Positions 1 through 8,326 are shown, numbered from the stretch's first letter. The stretch is 32,632 nucleotides of DNA from Pseudobdellovibrionaceae bacterium (GCA_002722705.1 PBMP01000047.1:1-32632); one strand, 5' to 3'. Notes: generated by a model from the letters alone, not told the origin. Numbers and translations: made by a program.

Positions 1-1
1 A

Positions 2-883
2 CTTTTAGTGAGTTTAATTATTTCTAGTATTATTGCTTTTTATTGGAGCCGTTTATTTCCAAAAATAAAAAGTAGAGAAGACCTTGCTTCTTTAGGAATA
101 GAACATTTAGGAAATATTCCAGATTTAAGAAGACATGCGAGTATCTACAATCGACATTCTTCTCGTCATAATAAAGATCAAATATCCCCTCTTATTCGTT
201 TTGACACAGAATCTGCTGCTGCTAATTCATTTAGATACCTAAGAACGCGTCTTTTAAATATATCTGAAAAAAATGAATATCCAGTAAAAGTTATTTCGAT
301 CGTAAGTCCAGCTAAAAATGATGGTAAATCTGTATTTGCTGCAAACCTAGGTCTTTGTTTCAGTCAGTTAAAGAAAAAGGTACTTATTATTGATACAGAC
401 ATTAGAAAATCAAAACATTCAAATATTTTTGAATTAGAAAACATCAATGGTTTAAGTGATATTTTGCTGAATAAAGTAAAATTTGGTGAAGTTTTTCATG
501 AATCAGTAGTTGATGGATTAGATGTACTTACATCTGGATCCTCATTCAGACAACCCACTGAATTACTTTCAAGCAACTACTTTAAAGAACTTATCGATGA
601 TTTATCTTCTATTTACGATTTAATTATTTTGGATACGCCTGCCTTTGAAGGAGCAGCGGATTGTTTACTTGTCAGCAAACAAGCTGATTTACCAATCATT
701 GTCTCTTCTGTAGATAGAACATCCTACGAAAAAGTTGTACAACTCTTAGATGGATTAATTTCTCTAAGATTCAACGTATTTTTTGGTGTTCTTAATAAAG
801 TAGAACAATTTTCTGAATATATTTATGCTGTTCCTTTTACAAAAAGAAAAAATGAAATCTCAATAAAGAAAACAGGATCATAA
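2..883 (+). CDS. Wzc/GumC-like polysaccharide chain-length ATPase, C-terminal part (5' end outside window)
   Basis: The frame is open to the left edge, so the start lies outside the window; a GTG at 8 is probably internal. The visible part begins with a hydrophobic segment (about residues 1-15 from that GTG), which would be the last membrane helix of a Wzz-type domain. A cytoplasmic P-loop domain follows. It has a Walker A-like SPAKNDGKS (100-108), a Walker A' VLIIDTDIRKS (125-135) and a Walker B-like LIILDTP (205-211). This order is typical of BY-kinase/CapB/CpsD proteins that control export and chain length of capsule or exopolysaccharide. The tail lacks the usual tyrosine cluster; only Y271 and Y273 lie near the end, so kinase activity by tail phosphorylation is doubtful. 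The stop is one base before the next gene, an SLBB protein, so the two are almost certainly co-transcribed. Confidence 0.85.
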   Translation, partial: LLVSLIISSIIAFYWSRLFPKIKSREDLASLGIEHLGNIPDLRRHASIYNRHSSRHNKDQISPLIRFDTESAAANSFRYLRTRLLNISEKNEYPVKVISIVSPAKNDGKSVFAANLGLCFSQLKKKVLIIDTDIRKSKHSNIFELENINGLSDILLNKVKFGEVFHESVVDGLDVLTSGSSFRQPTELLSSNYFKELIDDLSSIYDLIILDTPAFEGAADCLLVSKQADLPIIVSSVDRTSYEKVVQLLDGLISLRFNVFFGVLNKVEQFSEYIYAVPFTKRKNEISIKKTGS

Positions 884-884
884 A

Positions 885-1379
885 ATGAAAAATATAAAAC
901 TAGGAATTATTTTATTTTCTATAAGTCACCTTACTTGCCTAAATATATATGCAACTACGGCAGATCAATATCGACTTTTAAGTGGAAACTCTCAATCTTT
1001 GTCCACTTCAGAGTACTATTTCAGAAAAAATTCTGGAAAAATTTTAATTCCAGTCAGACTTATTGGAGCTGTTAGTAAACCAGGAATCTACCATCTTCCC
1101 GAAAATACTAATCTCACGACATTACTTTCCTTATCTGGAGGGCCTGTTTCAAATGCTGAACTCGATGAAATTAAAATTAAAAGATCAGGAACAGAAATAA
1201 AAAATGTGGATTTAGAGGAAATACTAATGACACAAGAAAATATACCTCTCAAAAATGGAGACACTGTTTTCATTCCATACTATCGGCCAACAATTAGTTC
1301 AGGAACAGTAACGGTTTTAACATTGATTGCAACTTTTCTATCTTTAGGTGCAACGATTTATGTTGCTACAAGTCGATAA
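885..1379 (+). CDS. minimal SLBB-domain protein, likely polysaccharide export accessory
   Basis: This 164-residue protein starts with a hydrophobic export signal (about residues 1-23). One SLBB-type domain follows (about 52-130), recognisable from LIGAVSKPGIYHLPENTNL, the LLSLSGGP turn and the closing NGDTVFIPY. It ends with a hydrophobic helix (about 142-160). SLBB domains occur in Wza-type export proteins and bind polysaccharide or build the periplasmic channel. The usual N-terminal Poly_export domain is absent and there is only one SLBB copy, so it is much shorter than Wza (about 380 residues). It starts one base after the Wzc-like gene, with AGGA at 874-877 as ribosome site. A role in the same export machine is likely; whether it replaces or assists a full Wza is unknown. 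Its last 36 bases overlap the convergent glycosyltransferase. Confidence 0.75.
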   Translation: MKNIKLGIILFSISHLTCLNIYATTADQYRLLSGNSQSLSTSEYYFRKNSGKILIPVRLIGAVSKPGIYHLPENTNLTTLLSLSGGPVSNAELDEIKIKRSGTEIKNVDLEEILMTQENIPLKNGDTVFIPYYRPTISSGTVTVLTLIATFLSLGATIYVATSR

Positions 1380-2495
1380 TAAATTTGTATAAATATCCAT
1401 TGTCTTACTAACTACAATTTCAACAGAAAATTTATCTTCTGCGATCTTTCTTCCTTGATACCCCATGTCTTTCATCAATTCGGAGTCATTTCCAATTTTT
1501 AAAATAGCCTCAGATAGTGCATTAGGATTTTTTACAGGAACAAGAATTCCATTTTTCCCGTTATAAACAACAGAGCGACAGCCTGGAACGTCGGTAGTTA
1601 CAATAGGTCTCCCACAAGCAGCTGCTTCAATTAATACTTTAGGGAGCCCTTCTCTATAAGAAGGTAATACAACTATAGATGAACTAGAAAAGAGGTCTTC
1701 TATTAATGAAACATTTCCTACCCAATGAATCACACCCTCTCTTTCCCATTGATCTAATTCTTTTTTCTTTACGCAAGACGGATTTCCATCATCTTGCTCT
1801 CCTGCAAGAAGAAATTCCCATTTCTTGTTCTGCTTTATTTTTCTTGCTGCTTCAATATATTCCAGAACTCCTTTTTCATGAATTAATCGAGAAGCCATAA
1901 CGATTTGTTTTTTTTTTGGAAAGTCTTTAACTACAAATCGGTTTAGATTTACTCCAGAGCCTTCTATAATTTTTGTTTTTTCTAATTTAACCCATTTCTT
2001 TTTTAAAAATAGATCTTGATCATCTTTATTTTGGAAAATGACTTTCGAATGAGGATGATTTAATGCATATTTAAAAAAAGGAAAAACAACAAATCTCAAA
2101 ATTTTAGTTATCAATGAACGAGATAAAAATAGATGTCCAAGTCCAGAAATCGCATAAACTACAGAATTGATTTTCAATAAACGAGAAATGATTCCACCAA
2201 AAAACCAGGGTCGAACCGTAACCAAATGAACTAAATCTGGTTTAATTTTTCTTAGTGCAAAATAAATAGAAAAAAAAGATTTAATATCACCAAAAAAACG
2301 AACTTTTGGCTGAACTGGTACATGATGAAAAAAAAAACCATATTTCGAATGATTTTCTTTAGATGAATCAACAGGACCTAATAACCAAACTTGATATCCT
2401 TTTTTTATTGCTTCTTGTGCAATCTCAAAACGATGAGAATAAAAAAAGCTTAAATTATTTACGAGAAAAGCAATTTTTGTATGATTATTAGTCAT
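1344..2495 (-). CDS. GT4-family glycosyltransferase
   Basis: This is a roughly 383-residue GT-B glycosyltransferase. The N-terminal half begins IAFLVNNLSFFYSHRFEIA, the first Rossmann strand of the family, and contains the PDLVHLVTVRPWFFG acceptor-side segment. The C-terminal half has the GT4 nucleotide-sugar site, including the EX7E motif in REGLPKVLIEAAACGRPIV. It probably transfers a sugar from a nucleotide donor to a lipid-linked glycan during capsule or O-antigen assembly, and resembles the N-acetylgalactosaminyltransferase branch of the family. The specific sugar cannot be read from sequence. I chose the ATG at 2495 because it forms a TGATG junction with the stop of the upstream gene; a TTG one codon earlier (2498) is the alternative. 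No membrane segment is evident, so it would be cytoplasmic or peripheral. Confidence 0.85.
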   Translation of the reverse strand: MTNNHTKIAFLVNNLSFFYSHRFEIAQEAIKKGYQVWLLGPVDSSKENHSKYGFFFHHVPVQPKVRFFGDIKSFFSIYFALRKIKPDLVHLVTVRPWFFGGIISRLLKINSVVYAISGLGHLFLSRSLITKILRFVVFPFFKYALNHPHSKVIFQNKDDQDLFLKKKWVKLEKTKIIEGSGVNLNRFVVKDFPKKKQIVMASRLIHEKGVLEYIEAARKIKQNKKWEFLLAGEQDDGNPSCVKKKELDQWEREGVIHWVGNVSLIEDLFSSSSIVVLPSYREGLPKVLIEAAACGRPIVTTDVPGCRSVVYNGKNGILVPVKNPNALSEAILKIGNDSELMKDMGYQGRKIAEDKFSVEIVVSKTMDIYTNLLSTCSNINRCT

Positions 2496-3070
2496 CAAAA
2501 TAAAACCCCAAAACTAATTAAAGAAGAGAGATACCAGCTGTCCAAATTTGTTGCTGGAGAGTAAACAAACAATTGACCAGTTAAATCTAACCTATAACGG
2601 CTTTCACCAAATCTAAAACTAAGATTAGGACCGAATCTAAAAATTCCTCTACTACTATTAAAGTTTCCCGCACTAGAAGGGGTAGGAGAAAAGGACACAT
2701 AGTCTCCTAAAAGTTTAAATGCAAAAGGAGGGACTATATCTGACTGGATACCGTCACCTCCTAATGTAAATACCCAAAAACGCAATCCAGCACCATAATA
2801 TTGAGACTCATTAAGTAGAACTCCGTAACCAGCATTGAGATATAAATCAAATTTGATTGGAACTTTTCCGGAAAAGCGAAAAGTATGCGCATATAAAAGA
2901 TCTAACGAAATCGTTTGCTGGATTCCATCAGGACTATTTTGAAACTTAGCCCAAGAAGTAAAACGAGTTCCAAACTCAAAAGAATTTTTAGTCTTTTCTG
3001 GCGCACCATAAACTACAATAGGAAAGCAAAAAAACATCATTAAACCGATCTTCTTGATCAAATAATGCAT
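2495..3070 (-). CDS. small outer-membrane beta-barrel-like protein, unknown
   Basis: This 191-residue protein has a signal peptide (about residues 1-22, ending near VVYGAP). The mature part is rich in alternating hydrophobic and polar strands with many aromatic residues and glycines (for example LDLLYAHTFRF, FDLYLNAGYGVLL, YGAGLRFWVFTL), and its C-terminal residue is phenylalanine. These are hallmarks of an outer-membrane barrel recognised by BAM. I do not recognise a specific family. It is translationally coupled to the glycosyltransferase through a one-base TGATG overlap and lies back to back with tviB, which suggests a role in display or assembly of the surface polysaccharide. That link is inference from position only. 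Confidence 0.65.
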   Translation of the reverse strand: MHYLIKKIGLMMFFCFPIVVYGAPEKTKNSFEFGTRFTSWAKFQNSPDGIQQTISLDLLYAHTFRFSGKVPIKFDLYLNAGYGVLLNESQYYGAGLRFWVFTLGGDGIQSDIVPPFAFKLLGDYVSFSPTPSSAGNFNSSRGIFRFGPNLSFRFGESRYRLDLTGQLFVYSPATNLDSWYLSSLISFGVLF

Positions 3071-3142
3071 AGAATATTTATTTTACTCTCCGACTTACAC
3101 AGATTCTATAACCAAAAAAATAACGCTTTTAAACAAACCTTC

Positions 3143-3170
3143 TTGAGATAAAAATAGTTATTATTATCAT
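3143..3170 (+). promoter_or_regulatory. candidate sigma70-type promoter for tviB-tviC
   Basis: TTGAGA (3143-3148) and TATCAT (3165-3170) are separated by 16 bases, in the 134-base gap between the divergent outer-membrane-type gene and tviB. The distance to the tviB ATG at 3205 leaves a short leader containing AGGAAA (3195-3200) as ribosome site. The region is AT-rich, so chance matches are likely. Confidence 0.4.
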
Positions 3171-3204
3171 TTACAAAGTGTCAAATTATTGAATAGGAAA
3201 TATA

Positions 3205-4494
3205 ATGGAAACAAAGGATTTTAAAATAGGTGTTCTAGGTCTCGGATATGTTGGACTTCCTGTAGCTTTGTCTATGGGGAAGAAATTCGAGACTGTTGGT
3301 TTTGACATTCAAAAACAACGCGTAGATGATTTAAAAAAAGGCTACGATAAAAATGAAGAATACTCTTCAAAAGAATTAGACATTAATGGCTTGTTATACA
3401 CAGACCAAATTGAAGATCTAAAACAGTGCAACTTTATCATTGTTGCTGTTCCAACACCGATCGATCATGCTAATCAACCAGACCTTTCTCCTCTTGTCGA
3501 TGCTTCAAAACTTGTGTCTAAAGTTTTAAAAAAAGGAGACATCGTTGTATTTGAATCAACCGTATACCCAGGAGCAACGGAGGAAGTTTGTGTTCCTGTA
3601 TTAGAAAGTGAATCTGGACTTTCTAATATTACTGATTTTAAAGTGGGATATTCTCCAGAAAGAATTAACCCAGGAGATACTGAACACACATTTGAAAAAA
3701 TACTTAAAATTACTTCAGGACAAGATGCAGATTCCTCTAAAAAGATCGATTTCGTTTATGGATCTGTTGTAAAAGCGGGAATATTTTCAGCCGCAAATAT
3801 TAAAACAGCTGAAACAGCGAAAGTCATAGAAAACACTCAAAGAGATCTTAATATTGCTCTCATTAACGAAATTGCGATGATCTGTGAAAAAGCCGGAATA
3901 GATACACTTGACGTACTTGAAGCAGCAGGAACAAAGTGGAATTTTCTTCCCTTTCGTCCTGGATTAGTGGGAGGACACTGCATTGGTGTAGACCCCTACT
4001 ACTTAACTCATAAAGCAGAGGAACTAGGTTACATTCCTCAAGTTATACTTGCTGGTCGAAGAGTAAATAACGATATGGGAAGATTTGTCGCCAACAAAAC
4101 CATTAAAATGATGGTTCAATCAGAACTTTCTCTCAAAAATTCAAAAATTACAGTATTAGGATTAACGTTCAAAGAAAACTGTAAAGATACTAGAAATTCA
4201 AAGACGTTTGATGTCATTGATGAATTAATTGATTATCAAATTGATTTACAAATCTCGGATCCTCTCATTGAGAAAACAGACATCTCAAAAAAATATCAGC
4301 CTTACTTTAAAAAATATAATGAACTTGACTCATCTGGAGCAGTAATCGTTTGCGTAGCGCATAGTTATTTTAAAAATCATCTTGGAGAGGAAATTAAAAA
4401 ATTGATTCCTTCTCAGGGAGTTATTGTTGATGTAAAAGGATTTTTAGAACGAAAAGAAATCGAATCGCTCGGTCACCGTTATTGGAGATTATAG
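3205..4494 (+). CDS. tviB: UDP-N-acetyl-D-glucosamine 6-dehydrogenase, TviB/WbpO type
   Basis: This 429-residue cytoplasmic enzyme oxidises a UDP-HexNAc at C6 to the uronic acid using two NAD+. The N-terminal Rossmann domain carries GLGYVGLPVA (12-21). The middle domain has the conserved PERINPGDTEH (151-161) and the TAETAKVIENTQRDLNIALINE region (201-222) with the conserved Lys206. The catalytic cysteine is C259 in GLVGGHCIGVDPYYL. The C-terminal UDP-binding domain contains LGLTFKENCKDTRNSK. Length and the PERINPGD form point to the TviB/WbpO/CapL subgroup (UDP-GlcNAc or UDP-GalNAc) rather than the UDP-glucose enzyme. The next gene is the C4-epimerase normally paired with it, so the product is probably UDP-GalNAcA for the surface polysaccharide. 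Confidence 0.93.
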   Translation: METKDFKIGVLGLGYVGLPVALSMGKKFETVGFDIQKQRVDDLKKGYDKNEEYSSKELDINGLLYTDQIEDLKQCNFIIVAVPTPIDHANQPDLSPLVDASKLVSKVLKKGDIVVFESTVYPGATEEVCVPVLESESGLSNITDFKVGYSPERINPGDTEHTFEKILKITSGQDADSSKKIDFVYGSVVKAGIFSAANIKTAETAKVIENTQRDLNIALINEIAMICEKAGIDTLDVLEAAGTKWNFLPFRPGLVGGHCIGVDPYYLTHKAEELGYIPQVILAGRRVNNDMGRFVANKTIKMMVQSELSLKNSKITVLGLTFKENCKDTRNSKTFDVIDELIDYQIDLQISDPLIEKTDISKKYQPYFKKYNELDSSGAVIVCVAHSYFKNHLGEEIKKLIPSQGVIVDVKGFLERKEIESLGHRYWRL

Positions 4495-4499
4495 TTTTT

Positions 4500-5510
4500 A
4501 TGTTTGAATATTTAAAAAAAGAACAAAAACACTGGCTAGTTACGGGTTGCGCCGGATTTATTGCCTCTCACCTAGTAGAAAATCTACTTCTCGAGAATCA
4601 AAAAGTTACTGGACTTGATAATTTTTCGACAGGTCATAAAAAAAATATCGATTCGATTATAAAAAATGTAGGTCCTGAACTTGCTAAAAACTTTACCTTT
4701 ATTGAAGGAGATCTATGCAACGAAACAGACTGCAAAAATGCGACCAATAATGTTGAAATAATTTTACATAATGCCGCTTTAGGCTCAGTTCCACGCTCAA
4801 TTAAGGAACCTAAACTTTATCGAGAAAATAATATTGACGGCTTCGAAAACCTCATACGAACTGCCTCGGAAAACGGGGTAAAGAGGTTTATTCATGCTTC
4901 TAGCAGTTCAGTTTACGGTGATGAGCCGTCACTTCCAAAAATTGAAAATAAAGTAGGACAACTTCTTTCTCCATATGCAGCAAGTAAAAAAATTAACGAA
5001 ATTTTTGGTTGGATTTATCATCATAACTATCAAATGGAAGTCATCGGCTTGAGATATTTTAATGTATTTGGACCGAGACAAGACCCAAACGGAGCCTACG
5101 CTGCTGTAATTCCTAAATGGATTAACCTTATTGCAAACAATAAAGAAGCTACCGTTTATGGGGATGGAGAAAACTCTCGAGATTTTTGCTTTATCCAGAA
5201 TGTTTGTGACGCAAATTTTAAAGCAGCGATAACTCAAAACAAAGAAGCTTTTGGTAAAGTTTTCAATATTGCTTGTGGAGATCGTACAACTTTAAATGAA
5301 TTATTTAATATGATTTCGAATGAAATAAAAAAGGAAAAACCTGAAATAATAATTCCTCCTCTTAAAAATAAAGACTTTAGAGATGGGGATATTCTTCATT
5401 CTCTTGCCGACATTTCACTCGCAAATGAGCTTTTGGAGTACATCCCTATTGTTCGAGTCGAAGAGGGATTGGAAAAAACCGTAAAATGGTTTTTAGATCA
5501 CCTCAACTAA
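4500..5510 (+). CDS. tviC: UDP-HexNAc C4-epimerase, TviC/WbpP type
   Basis: This extended SDR of about 336 residues interconverts gluco and galacto forms of UDP-HexNAc or its uronic acid. From the ATG at 4500, the NAD site is TGCAGFIAS (15-23), with alanine where many relatives have the third glycine. The SDR catalytic residues are the SSSS stretch (134-137) and Y159-x3-K163 in SPYAASK. GLRYFNVFGPRQDP is the conserved substrate segment. A TTG at 4482 would extend the protein by six residues and overlap tviB; the ATG is preferred because its N-terminus matches the length of WbpP-like proteins, and GGAG (4484-4487) lies upstream, though with a long spacing. Pairing with tviB indicates UDP-GalNAcA production for capsule or O-antigen. 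Its stop lies two bases from the convergent gene. Confidence 0.92.
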   Translation: MFEYLKKEQKHWLVTGCAGFIASHLVENLLLENQKVTGLDNFSTGHKKNIDSIIKNVGPELAKNFTFIEGDLCNETDCKNATNNVEIILHNAALGSVPRSIKEPKLYRENNIDGFENLIRTASENGVKRFIHASSSSVYGDEPSLPKIENKVGQLLSPYAASKKINEIFGWIYHHNYQMEVIGLRYFNVFGPRQDPNGAYAAVIPKWINLIANNKEATVYGDGENSRDFCFIQNVCDANFKAAITQNKEAFGKVFNIACGDRTTLNELFNMISNEIKKEKPEIIIPPLKNKDFRDGDILHSLADISLANELLEYIPIVRVEEGLEKTVKWFLDHLN

Positions 5511-5512
5511 AT

Positions 5513-6217
5513 TTATTTTTTTGAGTTTAATTCAGCACAATCTAAATATTTTTCTAATCTATGAATCATTTCACTAGAAGAAAGAAATAAGAGAACTAAA
5601 AAAAAGAAAACTGCAACGACTTGATTCAATGAACCACCCATTTGATCAATCCAAAGTAAAAAACTTTGAGCATTCCATTGGGTGTTAACAGGAGATTCTG
5701 GTTCTAGAACATCAATTCCTTTCATAATTAGAAAAAAAATTGCCGCAGAAAACACGGTCAAATATTTCGAACGATAACGCATTCTTTCGAGATCTTTTTT
5801 AAAATTAAAGTAAATTGTTTTCCAAAGATCTTTCTCGGCAGTAATCTGAATACTCATCTTTTCAGATGTATCCACTCTCCAATAAGTATCTTGCTCTAGA
5901 TCTTTTAATGTTGCATTAACTCCTCCTTGTTTTACTACAAGTCTCATTCCCCAAAGAACTTCAGAGCCTAAAAAATACAACGAATAAACAAGAGGAAAAC
6001 CGAGAAGAAGCCAATCACTTACAAATAACCAACGTAAAGATAACCATCCCAAACGAATAGATAGAACTACAAACAAGTAAGATAACGCAGGTAGAACAAA
6101 ACACCACAAAAACACTGAAAACATTCTTCTTTTAAGTATTCCACGTTCAATTTGAATATCTTGTGCAACAAACTTAAGAAATTCTGAATAAATTTTAACT
6201 TCTTTTTTTTCCCGCAC
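5513..6217 (-). CDS. four-helix membrane protein, unknown
   Basis: This 234-residue protein is not recognised. Four hydrophobic segments are visible, at about residues 34-56, 64-88, 152-170 and 197-213. A soluble charged segment (about 91-150) sits between helices 2 and 3, and the N-terminus is short and charged. The even helix number places both ends on the same side, probably the cytoplasm. The start is GTG at 6217, supported by a perfect AAGGAG (6225-6230) seven bases upstream that lies inside the last codons of the cyclo-ligase gene. The two genes are therefore coupled, two bases apart. Nothing in the sequence connects it functionally to folate metabolism or ZapA. Confidence 0.7.
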   Translation of the reverse strand: MREKKEVKIYSEFLKFVAQDIQIERGILKRRMFSVFLWCFVLPALSYLFVVLSIRLGWLSLRWLFVSDWLLLGFPLVYSLYFLGSEVLWGMRLVVKQGGVNATLKDLEQDTYWRVDTSEKMSIQITAEKDLWKTIYFNFKKDLERMRYRSKYLTVFSAAIFFLIMKGIDVLEPESPVNTQWNAQSFLLWIDQMGGSLNQVVAVFFFLVLLFLSSSEMIHRLEKYLDCAELNSKK

Positions 6218-6219
6218 TT

Positions 6220-6822
6220 TTATTCTCCTTCATAAATACGTTCTTCACTAATAATGATGCTCATTTTTTGATCCCAAGAATTTCCTTTTATTGATTCAAA
6301 AACTTGAAACTCAAAAGCTAACCCTATTTTTTTAATCTCTAATAGAGATTCCAAATACCGATCATAATAACCTTGACCGTACCCAACTCTTTGCATTTTT
6401 TTAGAAAACCCTACTCCAGGGACGATCATTAAATCTAAATCATCAGGATGACATAACTCATCAGAAACTGGCTCCTTAACTCCAAAATAACCATCTTGAA
6501 AACCTACATCCCAATCCTCAGCAGAGAAAAATTGCATTTTTTTCTGATATGGATCAATTATTTTTGGATAATAGAGTGAAGCTCCACAATCTCTTAGGTA
6601 TTCATGAATTCGGTTCGTTTGAACCTCTTTTTCCATACTTCTATAACAAGCTATTTTCTTTTTTGATAATTCTGATAATAAAAAAAAATTTTTGAAATTT
6701 TCTAAAATTTGTGCACTCTTAAAAAGACATTGCTCATTATCTAATTGATCTCTAAATTGAAATACTTGTTTCCTGATAGAATCTGGAAGAATCGGTTTCA
6801 CTTTTTTAAATTTCTTTTTCAA
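6220..6822 (-). CDS. ygfA: 5-formyltetrahydrofolate cyclo-ligase
   Basis: This 200-residue cytoplasmic enzyme converts 5-formyl-THF and ATP to 5,10-methenyl-THF, which recycles the inhibitory formyl-folate. The family signature is the C-terminal VPGVGFSKKMQRVGYGQGYYDRYL, of which the GYGQGYYDRYL part is the phosphate/folate loop. An N-terminal basic stretch leads into the RKQV helix, and ACYRSMEKEVQT corresponds to the conserved strand and Glu-containing turn. Length is normal. The start is uncertain: TTG at 6822 overlaps zapA by 17 bases, and a GTG at 6801 avoids the overlap. The zapA-ygfA order is the classic proteobacterial one, but here they overlap, leaving no room for the 6S RNA gene that separates them in many gammaproteobacteria. 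Confidence 0.9.
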   Translation of the reverse strand: MKKKFKKVKPILPDSIRKQVFQFRDQLDNEQCLFKSAQILENFKNFFLLSELSKKKIACYRSMEKEVQTNRIHEYLRDCGASLYYPKIIDPYQKKMQFFSAEDWDVGFQDGYFGVKEPVSDELCHPDDLDLMIVPGVGFSKKMQRVGYGQGYYDRYLESLLEIKKIGLAFEFQVFESIKGNSWDQKMSIIISEERIYEGE

Positions 6823-7123
6823 CCCAAGTTAATAACTCTGCTGTTTTTTCATTTAATTGATCTCGATGTTCTGAAACCTTTTTTTTTGCACGAATGTATT
6901 CTTCTGCTAAATCTAAAAGAGCTAAAACCGCTATATGATGAGGAGTTTTTCCTTTTACTCTCTTTTCGGCATCTAAAATTTTTAATTCAGCTAACCGTAC
7001 AGCGTCACGCACAATTTCTGGATCGGAATCAGATTTCACCCCTATCTTCAAACCTAAAAGAGTGACTTCGTTTTTAGAAACCTTTTTTAGATCTTCTCCA
7101 TCAAAGCTCAACTGATCTGACAT
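6806..7123 (-). CDS. zapA: cell division protein ZapA
   Basis: This 105-residue protein matches ZapA in size and plan. A short N-terminal beta region (VTLLGLKIGVKSDSD) is followed by a helical region with the conserved VRDAVRLAELKI segment and the HIAVLALLDLAEEYI helix, then a coiled coil (about 70-105) used for dimerisation. ZapA binds FtsZ filaments at mid-cell and bundles them. The start is well supported by AAGGAG upstream of ATG. It lies between the thiolase gene (21-base gap) and the cyclo-ligase, which it overlaps. The assignment rests on overall pattern and on the neighbouring ygfA. Confidence 0.85.
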   Translation of the reverse strand: MSDQLSFDGEDLKKVSKNEVTLLGLKIGVKSDSDPEIVRDAVRLAELKILDAEKRVKGKTPHHIAVLALLDLAEEYIRAKKKVSEHRDQLNEKTAELLTWVEKEI

Positions 7124-7144
7124 AAAGTTCTCCTTAAAATAAAA

Positions 7145-8326
7145 TTAATACGCTTCTACAATCAACGCAATTCCTTGACCGCCACCAATACAAGCTGAAA
7201 CTAATCCTTTTTTTAAACCTCTTCTTCTTAACTCATATAAAAGATGCATCGTAATTCTTGTACCCGTCGCAGCGAGTGGATGTCCTAATGCGATTGCTCC
7301 ACCATTCACATTTAACTTTTCCTCTGGAAGTTCCAGCTCTTTGATGACAGCAAGAATCTGAGGAGCAAAAGCCTCATTAACTTCAATCAAATCTAAATCC
7401 TCTATAGATAAATTCGCTTTTTTTAAGGCCCTCTTAATCGCGGGAACTGGTCCAATTCCCATGATATCTGGGTCACACCCAGAAATACCGTAAGCAACTA
7501 ATCTCCCCAGAGGTTGAATTTTTTGTGACTCGGCATAAGACTCGGTAGAAACAACCATCATCGCTGCTCCATCAACAATCCCACTCGCATTTCCTGCCGT
7601 TACGACACCGTCTTTTAAGAAAACTGGCTTTAGTTTTGAAAGTGACTCTATATCTGCATTCGGTCGAGCATGCTCATCAGTTGAAAATAATATCTCCCCT
7701 TTTTTTGAAGAGATTTTCACCTCTACTCGCTCTTCATCAAATTTTCCTTCTGATTCTGCCTGAGCAAACCTAGTTTGACTTCTTAAAGCAAAAGCATCAG
7801 ATTCCTCTCGAGTTAAATTATATTTCTTTGCAAGATTTTCAGCTGTAATAGCCATAGGTGTATTTGAATAGGAGTCAGTAAGAGCCCCCATTAACAGGTC
7901 GGTGACTTCTGTATGTCCCATCCGATGACCCCATCGAGCTCGTGGGAGTAAATAAGGGGCCATGCTCATATTTTCCACCCCTCCAACTAAAGCCACTTGA
8001 GTATCTCCTGCTAGCATCTGATGATAAGCCTCGATCACTACCTGAAACCCAGAGCCGCAAAGTCGATTAATTCCTAATGCTGGAACCTCTAGTGGAATTC
8101 CTGATTTCAAACCGACATGTCGCGGAATATAAAGGTAATCAACACTAGAAGAAAGCAAACTTCCCAAAATCACGTGCTGAAAATTTGACGGCTCTACATT
8201 CGCTTGCTGAATCGCAGCTTGAGCAGCGGTCGTTGCTAAAACAGTTGGATGTACATTACTCAGTGTGCCACCGAATGAACCAAAGCCAGTTCGTTTCCCA
8301 GACAAAAATACAAGTGCTTCTGACAT
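7145..8326 (-). CDS. acetyl-CoA C-acetyltransferase (thiolase)
   Basis: This 393-residue thiolase II-type enzyme condenses two acyl-CoA units or cleaves a 3-ketoacyl-CoA in the cytoplasm. All catalytic elements are visible: the nucleophile C90 in NRLCGSG, the NEAFAPQ loop, H349 in GGAIALGHPLAATGTR, and C379 in CIGGGQGIA. Length is standard. It could be a biosynthetic acetoacetyl-CoA thiolase (AtoB/PhaA) or a FadA-like degradative enzyme; no fadB or reductase gene is adjacent, so the direction is unresolved. The start is backed by GGGGGAAG just upstream of the ATG. It is the first gene of the minus-strand run through zapA and ygfA, and is divergent from the coiled-coil gene at 8444. Confidence 0.95.
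   Translation of the reverse strand: MSEALVFLSGKRTGFGSFGGTLSNVHPTVLATTAAQAAIQQANVEPSNFQHVILGSLLSSSVDYLYIPRHVGLKSGIPLEVPALGINRLCGSGFQVVIEAYHQMLAGDTQVALVGGVENMSMAPYLLPRARWGHRMGHTEVTDLLMGALTDSYSNTPMAITAENLAKKYNLTREESDAFALRSQTRFAQAESEGKFDEERVEVKISSKKGEILFSTDEHARPNADIESLSKLKPVFLKDGVVTAGNASGIVDGAAMMVVSTESYAESQKIQPLGRLVAYGISGCDPDIMGIGPVPAIKRALKKANLSIEDLDLIEVNEAFAPQILAVIKELELPEEKLNVNGGAIALGHPLAATGTRITMHLLYELRRRGLKKGLVSACIGGGQGIALIVEAY

Noticed and set aside
5502..5525. CTCAA ... TTGAG inverted repeat between tviC and the membrane-protein gene as a bidirectional terminator
   Set aside because: The 5-bp stem has a 14-base AT-rich loop, too weak to call in this composition.
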